From the NCBI GenBank assembly GCA_019454985.1, contig JACFNF010000018.1, positions 1 to 34,244 of the forward strand: a stretch of DNA of 34,244 nucleotides, read 5' to 3'. How positions within the stretch are numbered: the stretch's first letter is position 1; the number at the start of each line of letters is the position of its first letter. Source of the DNA: Bacteroidales bacterium (GTDB lineage: Bacteria; Bacteroidota; Bacteroidia; Bacteroidales; F082). Shown here in pieces: positions 1 to 7,372 of the stretch. Below the pieces are notes generated by a model. The model had not been told where the DNA came from. It saw only the letters and a program-made list of their open reading frames with translations, and searched no databases. The position numbers were made by a program, and so were the translations under genes.

Positions 1-24
1 TCGGGGCTGCTGTTTGAATCAGGT

Positions 25-55
25 CAAAGATACAAATTTGAAAGCAATTCACAAC
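25..55 (-). promoter_or_regulatory. Promoter-like element embedded in each CRISPR repeat (first copy given)
   Basis: On the minus strand the repeat contains TTG (repeat nt 2-4), 19 nt, then TATCTTTG (nt 24-31). This fits the Bacteroidota primary-sigma promoter, with -33 TTG or TTTG and -7 TAnnTTTG. The same arrangement recurs in all eight intact repeats; in this first copy the -7 box is 25-32 and the -33 box 52-55. A start a few bases downstream would leave roughly ten repeat bases before the spacer. Repeat-embedded promoters are established for Neisseria type II-C arrays. That they work here is inference. Confidence 0.5.
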
Positions 56-624
56 TTTCAAAAGCCAATTCAAGCTGTTGAAACTGCTGTTTGAATCAGG
101 TCAAAGATACAAATTTGAAAGCAATTCACAACCGCGAGGAATAATAATGCTTGTTTTACCGTGCTGTTTGAATCAGGTCAAAGATACAAATTTGAAAGCA
201 ATTCACAACTGTAAAAGCGTGGAACGAAAAAGGAAGATAGCTGTTTGAATCAGGTCAAAGATACAAATTTGAAAGCAATTCACAACCCAGGAGACCCGCT
301 TGCCGATACGCTATATGGCTGTTTGAATCAGGTCAAAGATACAAATTTGAAAGCAATTCACAACTAATTGCTTTCTCAACATCAGATGATCTGTGCTGTT
401 TGAATCAGGTCAAAGATACAAATTTGAAAGCAATTCACAACAAAGGTGCAGGAGTGAATAACGCAACATAGCTGTTTGAATCAGGTCAAAGATACAAATT
501 TGAAAGCAATTCACAACCTTCAAAATGAATGGTTGCCCATAAGGTAAGCTGTTTGAATCAGGTCAAAGATACAAATTTGAAAGCAATTCACAACCAGGCC
601 CGTAGGTTCATGGCCTGTTCCACG

Positions 625-660
625 GCTGTTTGAATCAGGTCAATAAAGATACAAGTTGAT
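625..660. repeat. Degenerate terminal CRISPR repeat
   Basis: The first 18 nt match the repeat exactly. A 3-nt insertion (ATA) follows, then about 10 matching bases, after which the sequence diverges. The insertion changes the embedded -7 box from TATCTTTG to TATCTTTA on the minus strand, and the TTG expected upstream is gone. A degenerate repeat normally marks one end of an array. Here it lies on the side from which minus-strand transcription would enter. It could also act as an anti-repeat for a tracrRNA read on the plus strand. Confidence 0.85.
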
Positions 661-734
661 AGGATTAGGTAAGAAGGCCATACGGCTCATCCATGTCATC
701 TTCATCGGATGAATGTGAGGTTCTACCAATGTTT

Positions 735-1508
735 TTAAAAAAACAAATAAAACCCGCCATCCTGCTTCACCACTGTGGGCTCCAGCTGATAGGCCTTCCG
801 TAGGTTTTCTTTGCTCAAAACCACGTCTTTGCTCCCCGAAGCCAACACACGGCCCTGATGCAATAATAAAATATGACCGGCAAAACGGGCAGCAAGATTC
901 AAATCGTGAACCACAGCCACCACCACGAAATTTTGGTCGTTCAGCAAACTCAAAAGCTGTTGAATAAATTGATGCTGATAATGTACGTCTAAAAATGTAA
1001 GTGGCTCATCTAAGATCAGATAACGACTTTCATTTTCATCCTTTTCCCAAATCTGTGTCATTACCCGGGCAAAATTCACCCTTTGCTTTTCGCCTCCGCT
1101 CAGGCTGAGGTAGTTGCGATCAGCAAAATCCCATACCTCGAAGAAACGCATGGCCTCTTCACAGGCTTTTTCATCCTTTGCCTCGGGTTTGCTCGAAAAA
1201 TGCGGATATCGCCCCATCATCACCACTTCCCACACCTTGAGCGGAAAAGCCAGTTCGATGCTTTGGGTGAGCAGGGCGCGTTTCCTGGCAATTTCGGGCA
1301 AAGAGTATTTTCTCAGCTCTTTTTGGTCGAAGAATACCTTTCCACTGTCGGGTTTAATTTGGCTTCCCAGGATGCGGATCAGGGTGGATTTGCCGGCTCC
1401 GTTTGGCCCGATAATCATGTTGAGCCGACCTGGCTCAAAACTGACGGAAACCTTGTCCAACAGCATTTTCGATCCAGCGGCATAACTGATGTCTTCAAGT
1501 TGTATCAT
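735..1508 (-). CDS. hmuV: Heme ABC transporter ATP-binding protein HmuV
   Basis: This is the cytoplasmic ATPase of a heme importer, 257 aa. Walker A GPNGAGKST is at 34-42, the Q-loop Gln at 82, the signature LSGGEKQR at 136-143, Walker B YLILDE at 163-168 and the switch His at 201, so every catalytic motif is intact. The order of motifs and the MGRYPH and RYLILDEP segments resemble HmuV more than BtuD or FecE. I chose the ATG at 1508, one base after the hmuU stop, because the 17 upstream codons lie inside hmuU and do not look like family sequence. It is the last gene of the receptor-hmuT-hmuU-hmuV operon. Its stop codon lies in a T-rich stretch, and I see no clear terminator before the CRISPR array. 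Confidence 0.9.
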   Translation of the reverse strand: MIQLEDISYAAGSKMLLDKVSVSFEPGRLNMIIGPNGAGKSTLIRILGSQIKPDSGKVFFDQKELRKYSLPEIARKRALLTQSIELAFPLKVWEVVMMGRYPHFSSKPEAKDEKACEEAMRFFEVWDFADRNYLSLSGGEKQRVNFARVMTQIWEKDENESRYLILDEPLTFLDVHYQHQFIQQLLSLLNDQNFVVVAVVHDLNLAARFAGHILLLHQGRVLASGSKDVVLSKENLRKAYQLEPTVVKQDGGFYLFF

Positions 1509-1509
1509 C

Positions 1510-2550
1510 TTAAAAATAATAACTTTTTGTTCGAAGCAGGGCGATGAATACCGGTACACCCACCACCGATGTCACAATGCCGATGGGTAATTCGGCAGGC
1601 ATGAGCAACAATCTGGCCACAAGATCAGCTGCACTGAGCACGATGCCGCCCAACAATGCTCCGTTCAGGATAAGAAAACGATGATCAGAGCCCCGAAGCA
1701 TCCTTAAAAGATGCGGGACGACAAGGCCAACAAAGCTGATGACGCCAACAAAAGCCGTGGCCACTGCTACCATCACCACATTGATGAGCAAAACTTTTGC
1801 TTTTAACCGCTTGACATTGACCCCGAACAAAATGGCTTCTTCTTCGCCTAACATCAAAGTGTTGAGTGGTTTAGCATACCTCAGGGCAAAGAAAAAACAT
1901 ATCAAGGTCATCGTTCCGGTGATGAGCACCGAATGCCAGTTGGCGCCCGAGAGCGTACCCAAATTCCAGAATGTGATGGAACGTGCCTGGGGATCGCGTG
2001 CAATATAAGAGAGAAAGCCTACGCCACTCAGAAACAAGGCGTTGATGGCAATACCGGTAAGTAAAAGGCTGACGATAGAGCTGCGTTGCTGTTGCTTGGG
2101 GCGCGAAAGAATGAATACCAGATAGGTGGCAAGCATACCTCCGGCACATGCTACCAAAGGCAGGGTCCATTCGCCGGTATCCAGATGGAACAGCGCTCCA
2201 AGGACAAAGTATAGCGAAGCTCCGAAAGCCGCACCACTCGAAGTACCAACCAAACCCGGCTCAACGATTGGATTTCTGAAAAGCCCCTGCATCAGCACAC
2301 CGCCAATGGCTAAACTGGCTCCCACAAAAAGGGTCATAATAGCTCTAGGGAGCCTGATTTCCATGAAGATGCGTTCGTTGAGGCTCTGCTCTCCCTGACC
2401 TGAAATGTATTTGCTGAGAGCCGAAGCCATTTCGCCCAAACTGATCTTCACGGCTCCATAGCGAATGGAAACCAAGGCAAATATGATCAGAATAATCAAT
2501 AAAACCGGGAAAACGCCGGCATAATGGTCAGGATGCCGGCTCTTCTTCAT
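1510..2550 (-). CDS. hmuU: Heme ABC transporter permease HmuU (FecCD family)
   Basis: This is the inner-membrane permease, 346 aa, the usual size for the FecCD/BtuC family, which has about ten membrane helices. Hydrophobic segments run along the whole length. The C-terminal half carries the conserved block GVISFVGLVVPHLLRM, the part that contacts the ATPase. The start overlaps the end of hmuT by 23 bp, and hmuV follows after one base, so the three genes are probably translationally coupled. The heme assignment rests mainly on the neighbouring HmuT; FecCD permeases alone do not reveal the substrate (siderophore and cobalamin are alternatives). Confidence 0.88.
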   Translation of the reverse strand: MKKSRHPDHYAGVFPVLLIILIIFALVSIRYGAVKISLGEMASALSKYISGQGEQSLNERIFMEIRLPRAIMTLFVGASLAIGGVLMQGLFRNPIVEPGLVGTSSGAAFGASLYFVLGALFHLDTGEWTLPLVACAGGMLATYLVFILSRPKQQQRSSIVSLLLTGIAINALFLSGVGFLSYIARDPQARSITFWNLGTLSGANWHSVLITGTMTLICFFFALRYAKPLNTLMLGEEEAILFGVNVKRLKAKVLLINVVMVAVATAFVGVISFVGLVVPHLLRMLRGSDHRFLILNGALLGGIVLSAADLVARLLLMPAELPIGIVTSVVGVPVFIALLRTKSYYF

Positions 2551-3418
2551 GAATGAGTTTCTGTAAGTTGATCACATTTTCACCGGTTCGCGGTCCCAGA
2601 TAGATCAGATCGTGGGCTTCGACTCGGTAAATCCGATTGTTACGGGCTGCCTTTGTGATGCTAACTCCGGGCAGCTCTTTGATGGTTTCAGGCTTATCGA
2701 GCCGGTCGAACCCGAAATCGGTGAGCAGAATCACATCCGGATCGTATTGCGTCACCACTTCAGCCGAAAGTTGCCGCATGGTCAGGCTGTCCGTAATGGC
2801 CATGGTGCCGCCGGCCCATTCAATCATCTTTCCGGCAATGCTTTTTTTCGATACCACCAAATAAGCATTGGTTGCCCTACCATAATGAATGATCAAAACC
2901 TTGGGCTTCGTGCTGTACTGCGTTGCATTTTCCAAAGCCAAAGCCATATCGGTCTCCAATTTCCTGCAGAGTGAGTCGGCCTGAGACTCTTTTCCAAAAT
3001 AACTGCCCATTTCCCGAATCAGCGCTTCGGTGGATGGAATGTCGGTGGCTTTCGTGTCGAACATCTTGGTGGGGATATTTAATTCCTGAATTTGACGAAC
3101 TACATGTTCAGGTCCTAACTCTTTCCATCCGGTGGTTATGATAAGATCAGGCTTGGCCGAAAGAAGTCCCTCGATGCTCAATGCCCGATGATAACCCACG
3201 GTGGGAAGTTTTGTGGCTTCGGGCGGATAAGTGCTTGATACATCCACAGCGACAATGTTTTCCTGTGCGCCCAAAGCATAAATAATCTCACAATATTGTT
3301 TGGAAATCAAGACAATACGTTGCTTGGGGTTGAGATTTGAAGGCTTGTTTCCAAAACGACCGCACGAAATGCCGGCAAATGCGAGAAACAGAATACGTAA
3401 AATGAGAGATTTTTTCAT
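2528..3418 (-). CDS. hmuT: Heme-binding periplasmic lipoprotein HmuT
   Basis: This is the substrate-binding protein of the importer, 296 aa. It has a signal sequence from Met1 and a candidate lipid-anchor Cys at 19 (GISC, a relaxed lipobox). The segments YALGAQENIVAVD, TYPPEA and LPTVGYHRALSIEG followed by PDLIITT match the HmuT pattern, where the GY(M/H)RALS segment supplies the heme-ligand Tyr in characterised relatives. This is the best evidence that the operon imports heme rather than cobalamin or a siderophore. I use the ATG at 3418 because the 11 codons before it do not fit a signal peptide. The gene starts 62 bp after the receptor stop and overlaps hmuU. Confidence 0.8.
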   Translation of the reverse strand: MKKSLILRILFLAFAGISCGRFGNKPSNLNPKQRIVLISKQYCEIIYALGAQENIVAVDVSSTYPPEATKLPTVGYHRALSIEGLLSAKPDLIITTGWKELGPEHVVRQIQELNIPTKMFDTKATDIPSTEALIREMGSYFGKESQADSLCRKLETDMALALENATQYSTKPKVLIIHYGRATNAYLVVSKKSIAGKMIEWAGGTMAITDSLTMRQLSAEVVTQYDPDVILLTDFGFDRLDKPETIKELPGVSITKAARNNRIYRVEAHDLIYLGPRTGENVINLQKLIHEEEPAS

Positions 3419-3480
3419 GATCGAAAAATAGGGTAAATGGAAAAGGGACAAATTGGGCTGTCCCTTTTCCGGATGGTTCG

Positions 3481-5670
3481 TTAAAAAGTATATTTCAGGC
3501 CAAAACCACCAAAAAAGTTGATCTCGTTTGGTCCCGGAATGAAAGAATCGGGGAGCTGGTTGATGAATACCATTTGATAATACTGTTGACTGGTAATATT
3601 GCTGACTCCGGCATAAAGATCGGCTTCAAAATGACCGAAGCTTTTCCTGAAACCAACTTTGGCATTCAACAAACCATAAGCTCTGGCTTCAACCTTCTCA
3701 TCAGAAGTGATATACATTGAACTGCGATAATTATAATTTAGGTTGCCATAGAATCCTATGTTGGTTTCGGCATCAATCCCAATATTGTAAACAAGCGGCG
3801 GAACGCCGGCCACGGTATTGCCATTATAATCCTCCGTTACCACAACATCGTGATTTGAAGCATCTTTCCCAATCTTATCATAGGTGAATTTGCCATATTT
3901 AAAGTTGGAGTATGCGATGTTGGCAAATGGCTGAACCAATCTGAAGAATCCTTCATCTGATTCAATGAGTTTGTATTGTGCCAAAAACTCAAGCCCTTGG
4001 TTGTTCATCACGCCTCCATTCACCAAATAGGTGTAGAGCGTTACGGTATTGGAAGGATCGGGTACGGCAACTGTGGTGAATTTGTTTTCAAAATGAATCT
4101 GGAACAAGGCTAAAGTATAGAACAACCGGTTGTTCAACAAACTGCCTTTGGTGCCAATTTCAATCTGAGTCCCTTTCTCGGGTTTCAGTCCGGTGTTAAG
4201 CTGTCCGGTTGTCGCAATCAGGACGTTGGAAGCCACTGGAGCTTTGTAACCCGTGGAGAAGGCAGCATAAACCGAAGCCTGGTCGCTGATTTTTTTGTTA
4301 AGGGCAATATTGGTTGATACCAACTGATTGTAAGTGCTTTCGAATATTTTCAGCTTTTTGTTGTTCGGGCGATTGTTGGTTAATGCCCACAAACGGTCTT
4401 CGAGTTTGAGTTTCATTGAGCTGACCCCAATACCGGCAGTGAGGCTGAATTCATGTGGCATTTCGAGCACCCATTGGGTGAAAAGCGACGAAACGGCGCT
4501 GGTCGTAGCCTGATTACTGGTCGTCTTGTTGATGATGTTATATCCGCTGAGGTTATTGCTGTCGGCAGCCATGCTATAAGCAACTGTCAGAGCATTCATC
4601 TTTTGAAGTTCGAGGCCGGTGCTTCCTTTCAGACCCAATTTTTCGGAGAGTTTAAAACGGGTGTCGAAAACCGAGCGCAAGCCATAGTTCAGCGGAAGCT
4701 TGTCGGTCCAGTTTGCAGCCGAGCTTTGATCCATCACCTGCGACGAGCCAAAGAAAGTAGTCGTGTTGGAGATGTTACTGGTGAAACGATAGGTGTGGTT
4801 GAGCCCTGCTCTGAAGCTTTTTAAGGCAGAGTGGGCGTCGTTTTTGATGTATCGTGCACTGCCGCTGTAATTCAGCGTATCGTATTGTCCGATGCTGAGC
4901 TCGCCGTTGCGTTGGTCGTAGCTGTCGCTGAAACCAAGATAATAGCTGATATTTTGTTTACGGCTGAGCGTTGCATCGCCCATCACATTCACGAAATCTT
5001 TATGAGAAGCGGTGTGGGGCATGAAGCCATCGAATTTCTGATGACCATAGTTTACAAATAAGGACGATCTTTCGCCTCCAATGGCGATGCGGGTTGTGGT
5101 TCGCAGTAGGCCATAACTTCCGGCCATAAAACCCTGGCCAACAGAAACTTTCCCACGTTCAGCTTTCTGGGTCTGAAGATGGATAACCCCGGCAATGGCC
5201 AGCCCATATAAGGTCCCCGAAGGTCCTTTGAGGATGTCGGCCTGACTCACCGAGCCAAAGTCAATATCATCTAAAACGGTGATACCTTCAGCGTCGGTGA
5301 TGGGAATACCATTCAAATAGATCTTCATCCCCTGGTTATCGAAATTGTTGCTGATACCTTTGAATCCCATGCCGCTGCCATAGCCGCGGATGTTAAACTG
5401 CTGGCTGCCCGAGTTGGTACGACGTGCCATATAGACTCCGGGAACCCCGCCGTTGATGGCATCGTCGAAGAAAAGGCCGGTGCCTCGTTTGAGCTCGGTA
5501 GGTTGCAGCCTGACGATGGAAAGCGGCTGGTTCAACTGCGACCTGTTTTGTAAGGATGAAGCCGTAATTTCGATTTCGTGAAGATTGACCTGACGCGAAG
5601 TCGTGTCGCTTTGCCCATATGATGAATAAAAAACAAGGACAACCAAAATGGTAAATATAATTTTTTTCAT
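3481..5670 (-). CDS. TonB-dependent outer-membrane receptor, probably for heme
   Basis: This 729-aa protein has a signal peptide (MKKIIFTILVVLVFYSSYG), a TonB-box-like segment (HEIEITA, near residue 31), a plug domain (GVYMARRTNSG, FNIRGYGSGMGF, VSQADILKGPSGTLYG) and a 22-strand-type barrel. YKAP and LKPEKGTQIEIG are typical of the late barrel, and the protein ends in KYTF with a terminal Phe, as outer-membrane barrels do. It is first in the operon with hmuTUV, so heme is the likely ligand, but no heme-receptor motif is diagnostic. Energy would come from an ExbB-ExbD-TonB set such as the one at 20339-22302. Confidence 0.88.
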   Translation of the reverse strand: MKKIIFTILVVLVFYSSYGQSDTTSRQVNLHEIEITASSLQNRSQLNQPLSIVRLQPTELKRGTGLFFDDAINGGVPGVYMARRTNSGSQQFNIRGYGSGMGFKGISNNFDNQGMKIYLNGIPITDAEGITVLDDIDFGSVSQADILKGPSGTLYGLAIAGVIHLQTQKAERGKVSVGQGFMAGSYGLLRTTTRIAIGGERSSLFVNYGHQKFDGFMPHTASHKDFVNVMGDATLSRKQNISYYLGFSDSYDQRNGELSIGQYDTLNYSGSARYIKNDAHSALKSFRAGLNHTYRFTSNISNTTTFFGSSQVMDQSSAANWTDKLPLNYGLRSVFDTRFKLSEKLGLKGSTGLELQKMNALTVAYSMAADSNNLSGYNIINKTTSNQATTSAVSSLFTQWVLEMPHEFSLTAGIGVSSMKLKLEDRLWALTNNRPNNKKLKIFESTYNQLVSTNIALNKKISDQASVYAAFSTGYKAPVASNVLIATTGQLNTGLKPEKGTQIEIGTKGSLLNNRLFYTLALFQIHFENKFTTVAVPDPSNTVTLYTYLVNGGVMNNQGLEFLAQYKLIESDEGFFRLVQPFANIAYSNFKYGKFTYDKIGKDASNHDVVVTEDYNGNTVAGVPPLVYNIGIDAETNIGFYGNLNYNYRSSMYITSDEKVEARAYGLLNAKVGFRKSFGHFEADLYAGVSNITSQQYYQMVFINQLPDSFIPGPNEINFFGGFGLKYTF

Positions 5671-5705
5671 AAATGCTTCAATGTAAAATATTTAAAATCA
5701 ATAAT

Positions 5706-5740
5706 AAAAGATAAACACAAGCCATTGACTTTCTCTCAAA
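5706..5740 (-). promoter_or_regulatory. Weak candidate promoter of the heme uptake operon
   Basis: On the minus strand TATCTTTT (5713-5706) is one base from TAnnTTTG. TTTG lies 23 nt upstream (5740-5737), the long end of the usual spacing. The implied leader is about 30 nt. I found no cobalamin riboswitch and no convincing Fur box in the 181-bp gap. Confidence 0.35.
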
Positions 5741-5851
5741 GCTTGGGGATCTCAGCGAAAATTTTCAAATCGCACAGAATTTCCACAACAGCATTTTTAT
5801 CCAAAACGCTTTAACGGCCGGCAGCTTAGCTTGTGGTGATATGGAGGGAAG

Positions 5852-6391
5852 TCAGCCCTTTTGGTCGGGAGGTGGCGAAGGAATGTCTAAAGTTACATTG
5901 CAATAGGCGATAAACGGGATACTATTGCCTGAAACCATCGGGATTTCAGGTTTCAGAAAAAGAAAGAATCCCAATGGGAGGTATTTTGTTGTATTGATTT
6001 TTTTTAGGATAAGCTTGGCTGTCTGGCTTAACGGATTTTTCCCTTGTCCCATCTGTTTGCTGACAAATTCCTCTAGATGGGCAAACAGCTTGCTTTCCTG
6101 CCTGTCGTTGATGCAGCGCAAATAAACAAGGCCGTCTTTGTTTTCCATGTTCACCACATCAAACATCTGATCCTGATGGCGGAATTCTTTGTTCTTTTTC
6201 GTCCAGTGCAGACTGTTCAGTTTATCAGCACGTATGGTAAAGATAATCAATTCATTGGCAGGAATCTTCTGCTTCAGCACAGCCTTCATTTCTTTTCTGA
6301 TTTTGTACTGTGCAAGCTTATAGGCCGGAAAATACCCGAACAAATTGAACAGGAAAACAATAACCAAAAAACCTGATAAGGTATTTTTCAT
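5852..6391 (-). CDS. Membrane-anchored protein of unknown function next to the heme operon
   Basis: The protein is 179 aa and I cannot assign it a function. A hydrophobic N-terminal segment (residues about 5-22) could be a signal anchor. A basic and charged stretch (YKIRKEMKAVLKQKIP) follows, then a soluble region with FRHQDQMFDVV, YLRCINDRQESKLFAHLEEF and a proline-rich C-terminus (PSPPPDQKG). From memory, similar unnamed proteins sit beside TonB-dependent receptors in other Bacteroidota; this needs a search. The start at 6391 is supported by a good promoter (TTG-N18-TACATTTG) only 6 nt upstream, which rules out a longer N-terminus. It lies 181 bp upstream of the receptor gene in the same direction. 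Confidence 0.8.
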   Translation of the reverse strand: MKNTLSGFLVIVFLFNLFGYFPAYKLAQYKIRKEMKAVLKQKIPANELIIFTIRADKLNSLHWTKKNKEFRHQDQMFDVVNMENKDGLVYLRCINDRQESKLFAHLEEFVSKQMGQGKNPLSQTAKLILKKINTTKYLPLGFFLFLKPEIPMVSGNSIPFIAYCNVTLDIPSPPPDQKG

Positions 6392-6397
6392 GAGGTG

Positions 6398-6426
6398 CAA
6401 ATGTAATGAAACACACAACACTGCAA
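6398..6426 (-). promoter_or_regulatory. Promoter of the 5852-6391 gene
   Basis: On the minus strand TTG (6426-6424), 18 nt, then TACATTTG (6405-6398) matches the Bacteroidota -33/-7 pattern. The -7 box ends 6 nt before the ATG, so the mRNA would have almost no leader. Confidence 0.7.
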
Positions 6427-6480
6427 TTTGTTGCAACGATAAGCTGTTGAATGTTTCAAATTTCCTTTCAATTCGTTGTT

Positions 6481-7272
6481 TTATGATTTGATGTCAACCA
6501 CCATGCCATCTAAGGCGAGGTCGGTTTGAGGGAACACTTCTCTGGCTTCGTCCAACATCTGATCAAGCTCCGAATATCGCGAGGAGAAATGGCCTATTAG
6601 AAGCCGCCCGGTGCCTGAAAGCACCGCCATTTGGGCAGCCTGAACACTGGTTGAATGAAAAGTGGCTTCGGCCACCGAGCGCAGATGATCCATAAAAGTG
6701 GCCTCGTGATAGAGCACCGACACATCTTTGAAATAACCGGCCAGTTCGGGACTAAAGGCAGTATCGGTGCAAAATGCGTAGCTTCGTGCGTGGCTTCCTG
6801 CAACGGGCTTTTCTTCAAACAGGAAACCCCAGGCTGCTATCCGGTGACGCACCGGAAACGAATAACACCGCATTTGGTCATCTTCAACAATCAAATGTTT
6901 CTCATTTGGCAATAAAGGCTTGAATATCAATGGAAACTTCAATGTGGTGTCGGATGCCTTCAACTGCATTTGTAAAATATCATACAAAGCTGCCGGACCG
7001 TAGATGGTGATGGGCTGGGTTTTTCCGTATAAGTGAAGCGTATTGATCAGACCAATCAACCCAAAATAATGGTCGCCATGCAGATGGCTTATGAAAAAAC
7101 GACTGATCCGGCTCAGGCTTATCTTGTTCTTTTTCAGATGTATCTGCGTTCCTTCGGCGCAGTCAATCATGGCGTATTGGCCATTGTAATGCAAAACCTG
7201 GCTGGTAGCGGCCCTATGAGCGGAAGGCACGGCCGAGCCTGATCCGATGATATGTACCTGAAATGGTTTCAT
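6481..7272 (-). CDS. rnz: Ribonuclease Z-like metallo-beta-lactamase hydrolase lacking the exosite arm
   Basis: This is an RNase Z-family enzyme, which cleaves the 3' trailer of tRNA precursors. The metal and catalytic residues are present: HLHGDH at 63-68, His143 in VRHR, Asp170 in CTDT, His206 in FHST and His228 in GHFSSRY. It has only 263 aa, where relatives have about 305. The loss is one clean block: FLFEEKP (150-156) passes through six residues straight to RSYAFCTDT (163-171). That is where the long flexible arm with its Gly-Pro motif, which grips tRNA in Bacillus RNase Z, normally lies. The reading frame is unbroken, so this is not a frameshift. The -7 box TATTTTTG ends 4 nt before the ATG. 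With the arm missing, the substrate may differ. Confidence 0.85.
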   Translation of the reverse strand: MKPFQVHIIGSGSAVPSAHRAATSQVLHYNGQYAMIDCAEGTQIHLKKNKISLSRISRFFISHLHGDHYFGLIGLINTLHLYGKTQPITIYGPAALYDILQMQLKASDTTLKFPLIFKPLLPNEKHLIVEDDQMRCYSFPVRHRIAAWGFLFEEKPVAGSHARSYAFCTDTAFSPELAGYFKDVSVLYHEATFMDHLRSVAEATFHSTSVQAAQMAVLSGTGRLLIGHFSSRYSELDQMLDEAREVFPQTDLALDGMVVDIKS

Positions 7273-7276
7273 GTTT

Positions 7277-7284
7277 CAAAAATA
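7277..7284 (-). promoter_or_regulatory. -7 box of the rnz promoter
   Basis: TATTTTTG on the minus strand matches TAnnTTTG and ends 4 nt before the rnz ATG, which implies an almost leaderless mRNA. No good -33 TTG is seen at the expected distance. Its place just downstream of a terminator supports a separate transcript. Confidence 0.5.
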
Positions 7285-7318
7285 GAATTTTTGCGGTGGA
7301 TGTACCCGACGGAAACAA

Positions 7319-7349
7319 AAAAACCTGAAAGCAAGGCTTCCAGGTTTTT
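7319..7349 (-). terminator. Intrinsic terminator after porV
   Basis: A hairpin with a 9-bp outer stem (AAAAACCTG / CAGGTTTTT), one mismatch, a 4-bp inner stem (AAGC/GCTT) and a 3-nt loop is followed on the minus strand by a T run. It ends the porU-porU-porV transcript between porV and rnz. The A and T runs on both sides mean it could work in either direction. Confidence 0.8.
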
Positions 7350-7372
7350 GTTTCTGTTTGTCTTTCCAACAG

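Larger units (their letters stand above)
1..660 (-). CRISPR. Type II-C-like CRISPR array (right-hand end, 8 full repeats plus 1 degenerate)
   Basis: Eight identical 47-nt repeats start at 9, 86, 163, 240, 318, 395, 471 and 548, separated by unique spacers of 29-31 nt. Bases 1-8 are the tail of a further spacer, so the array continues beyond the left edge. A ninth, degenerate repeat begins at 625. Read on the minus strand the repeat starts GTTGTGAATTGC and ends AAACAGC. Repeats of this length and form are known from Bacteroidota type II-C (Cas9) loci, so the subtype is inferred from the repeat alone; no cas gene is in the window. Transcription on the minus strand is inferred from that repeat orientation and from a promoter-like element inside each repeat. 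I saw no obvious spacer match elsewhere in the window by eye. Confidence 0.97.

Noticed and set aside
1..734. cas9, cas1 or cas2 near the array
   Set aside because: No such gene is encoded in the window on either strand; if present they must lie beyond the left edge.
5671..5851. Cobalamin riboswitch or Fur box upstream of the TonB-dependent receptor
   Set aside because: I could not find the B12-box or the other conserved cobalamin riboswitch segments, nor a convincing Fur palindrome. HmuT-type motifs point to heme instead.
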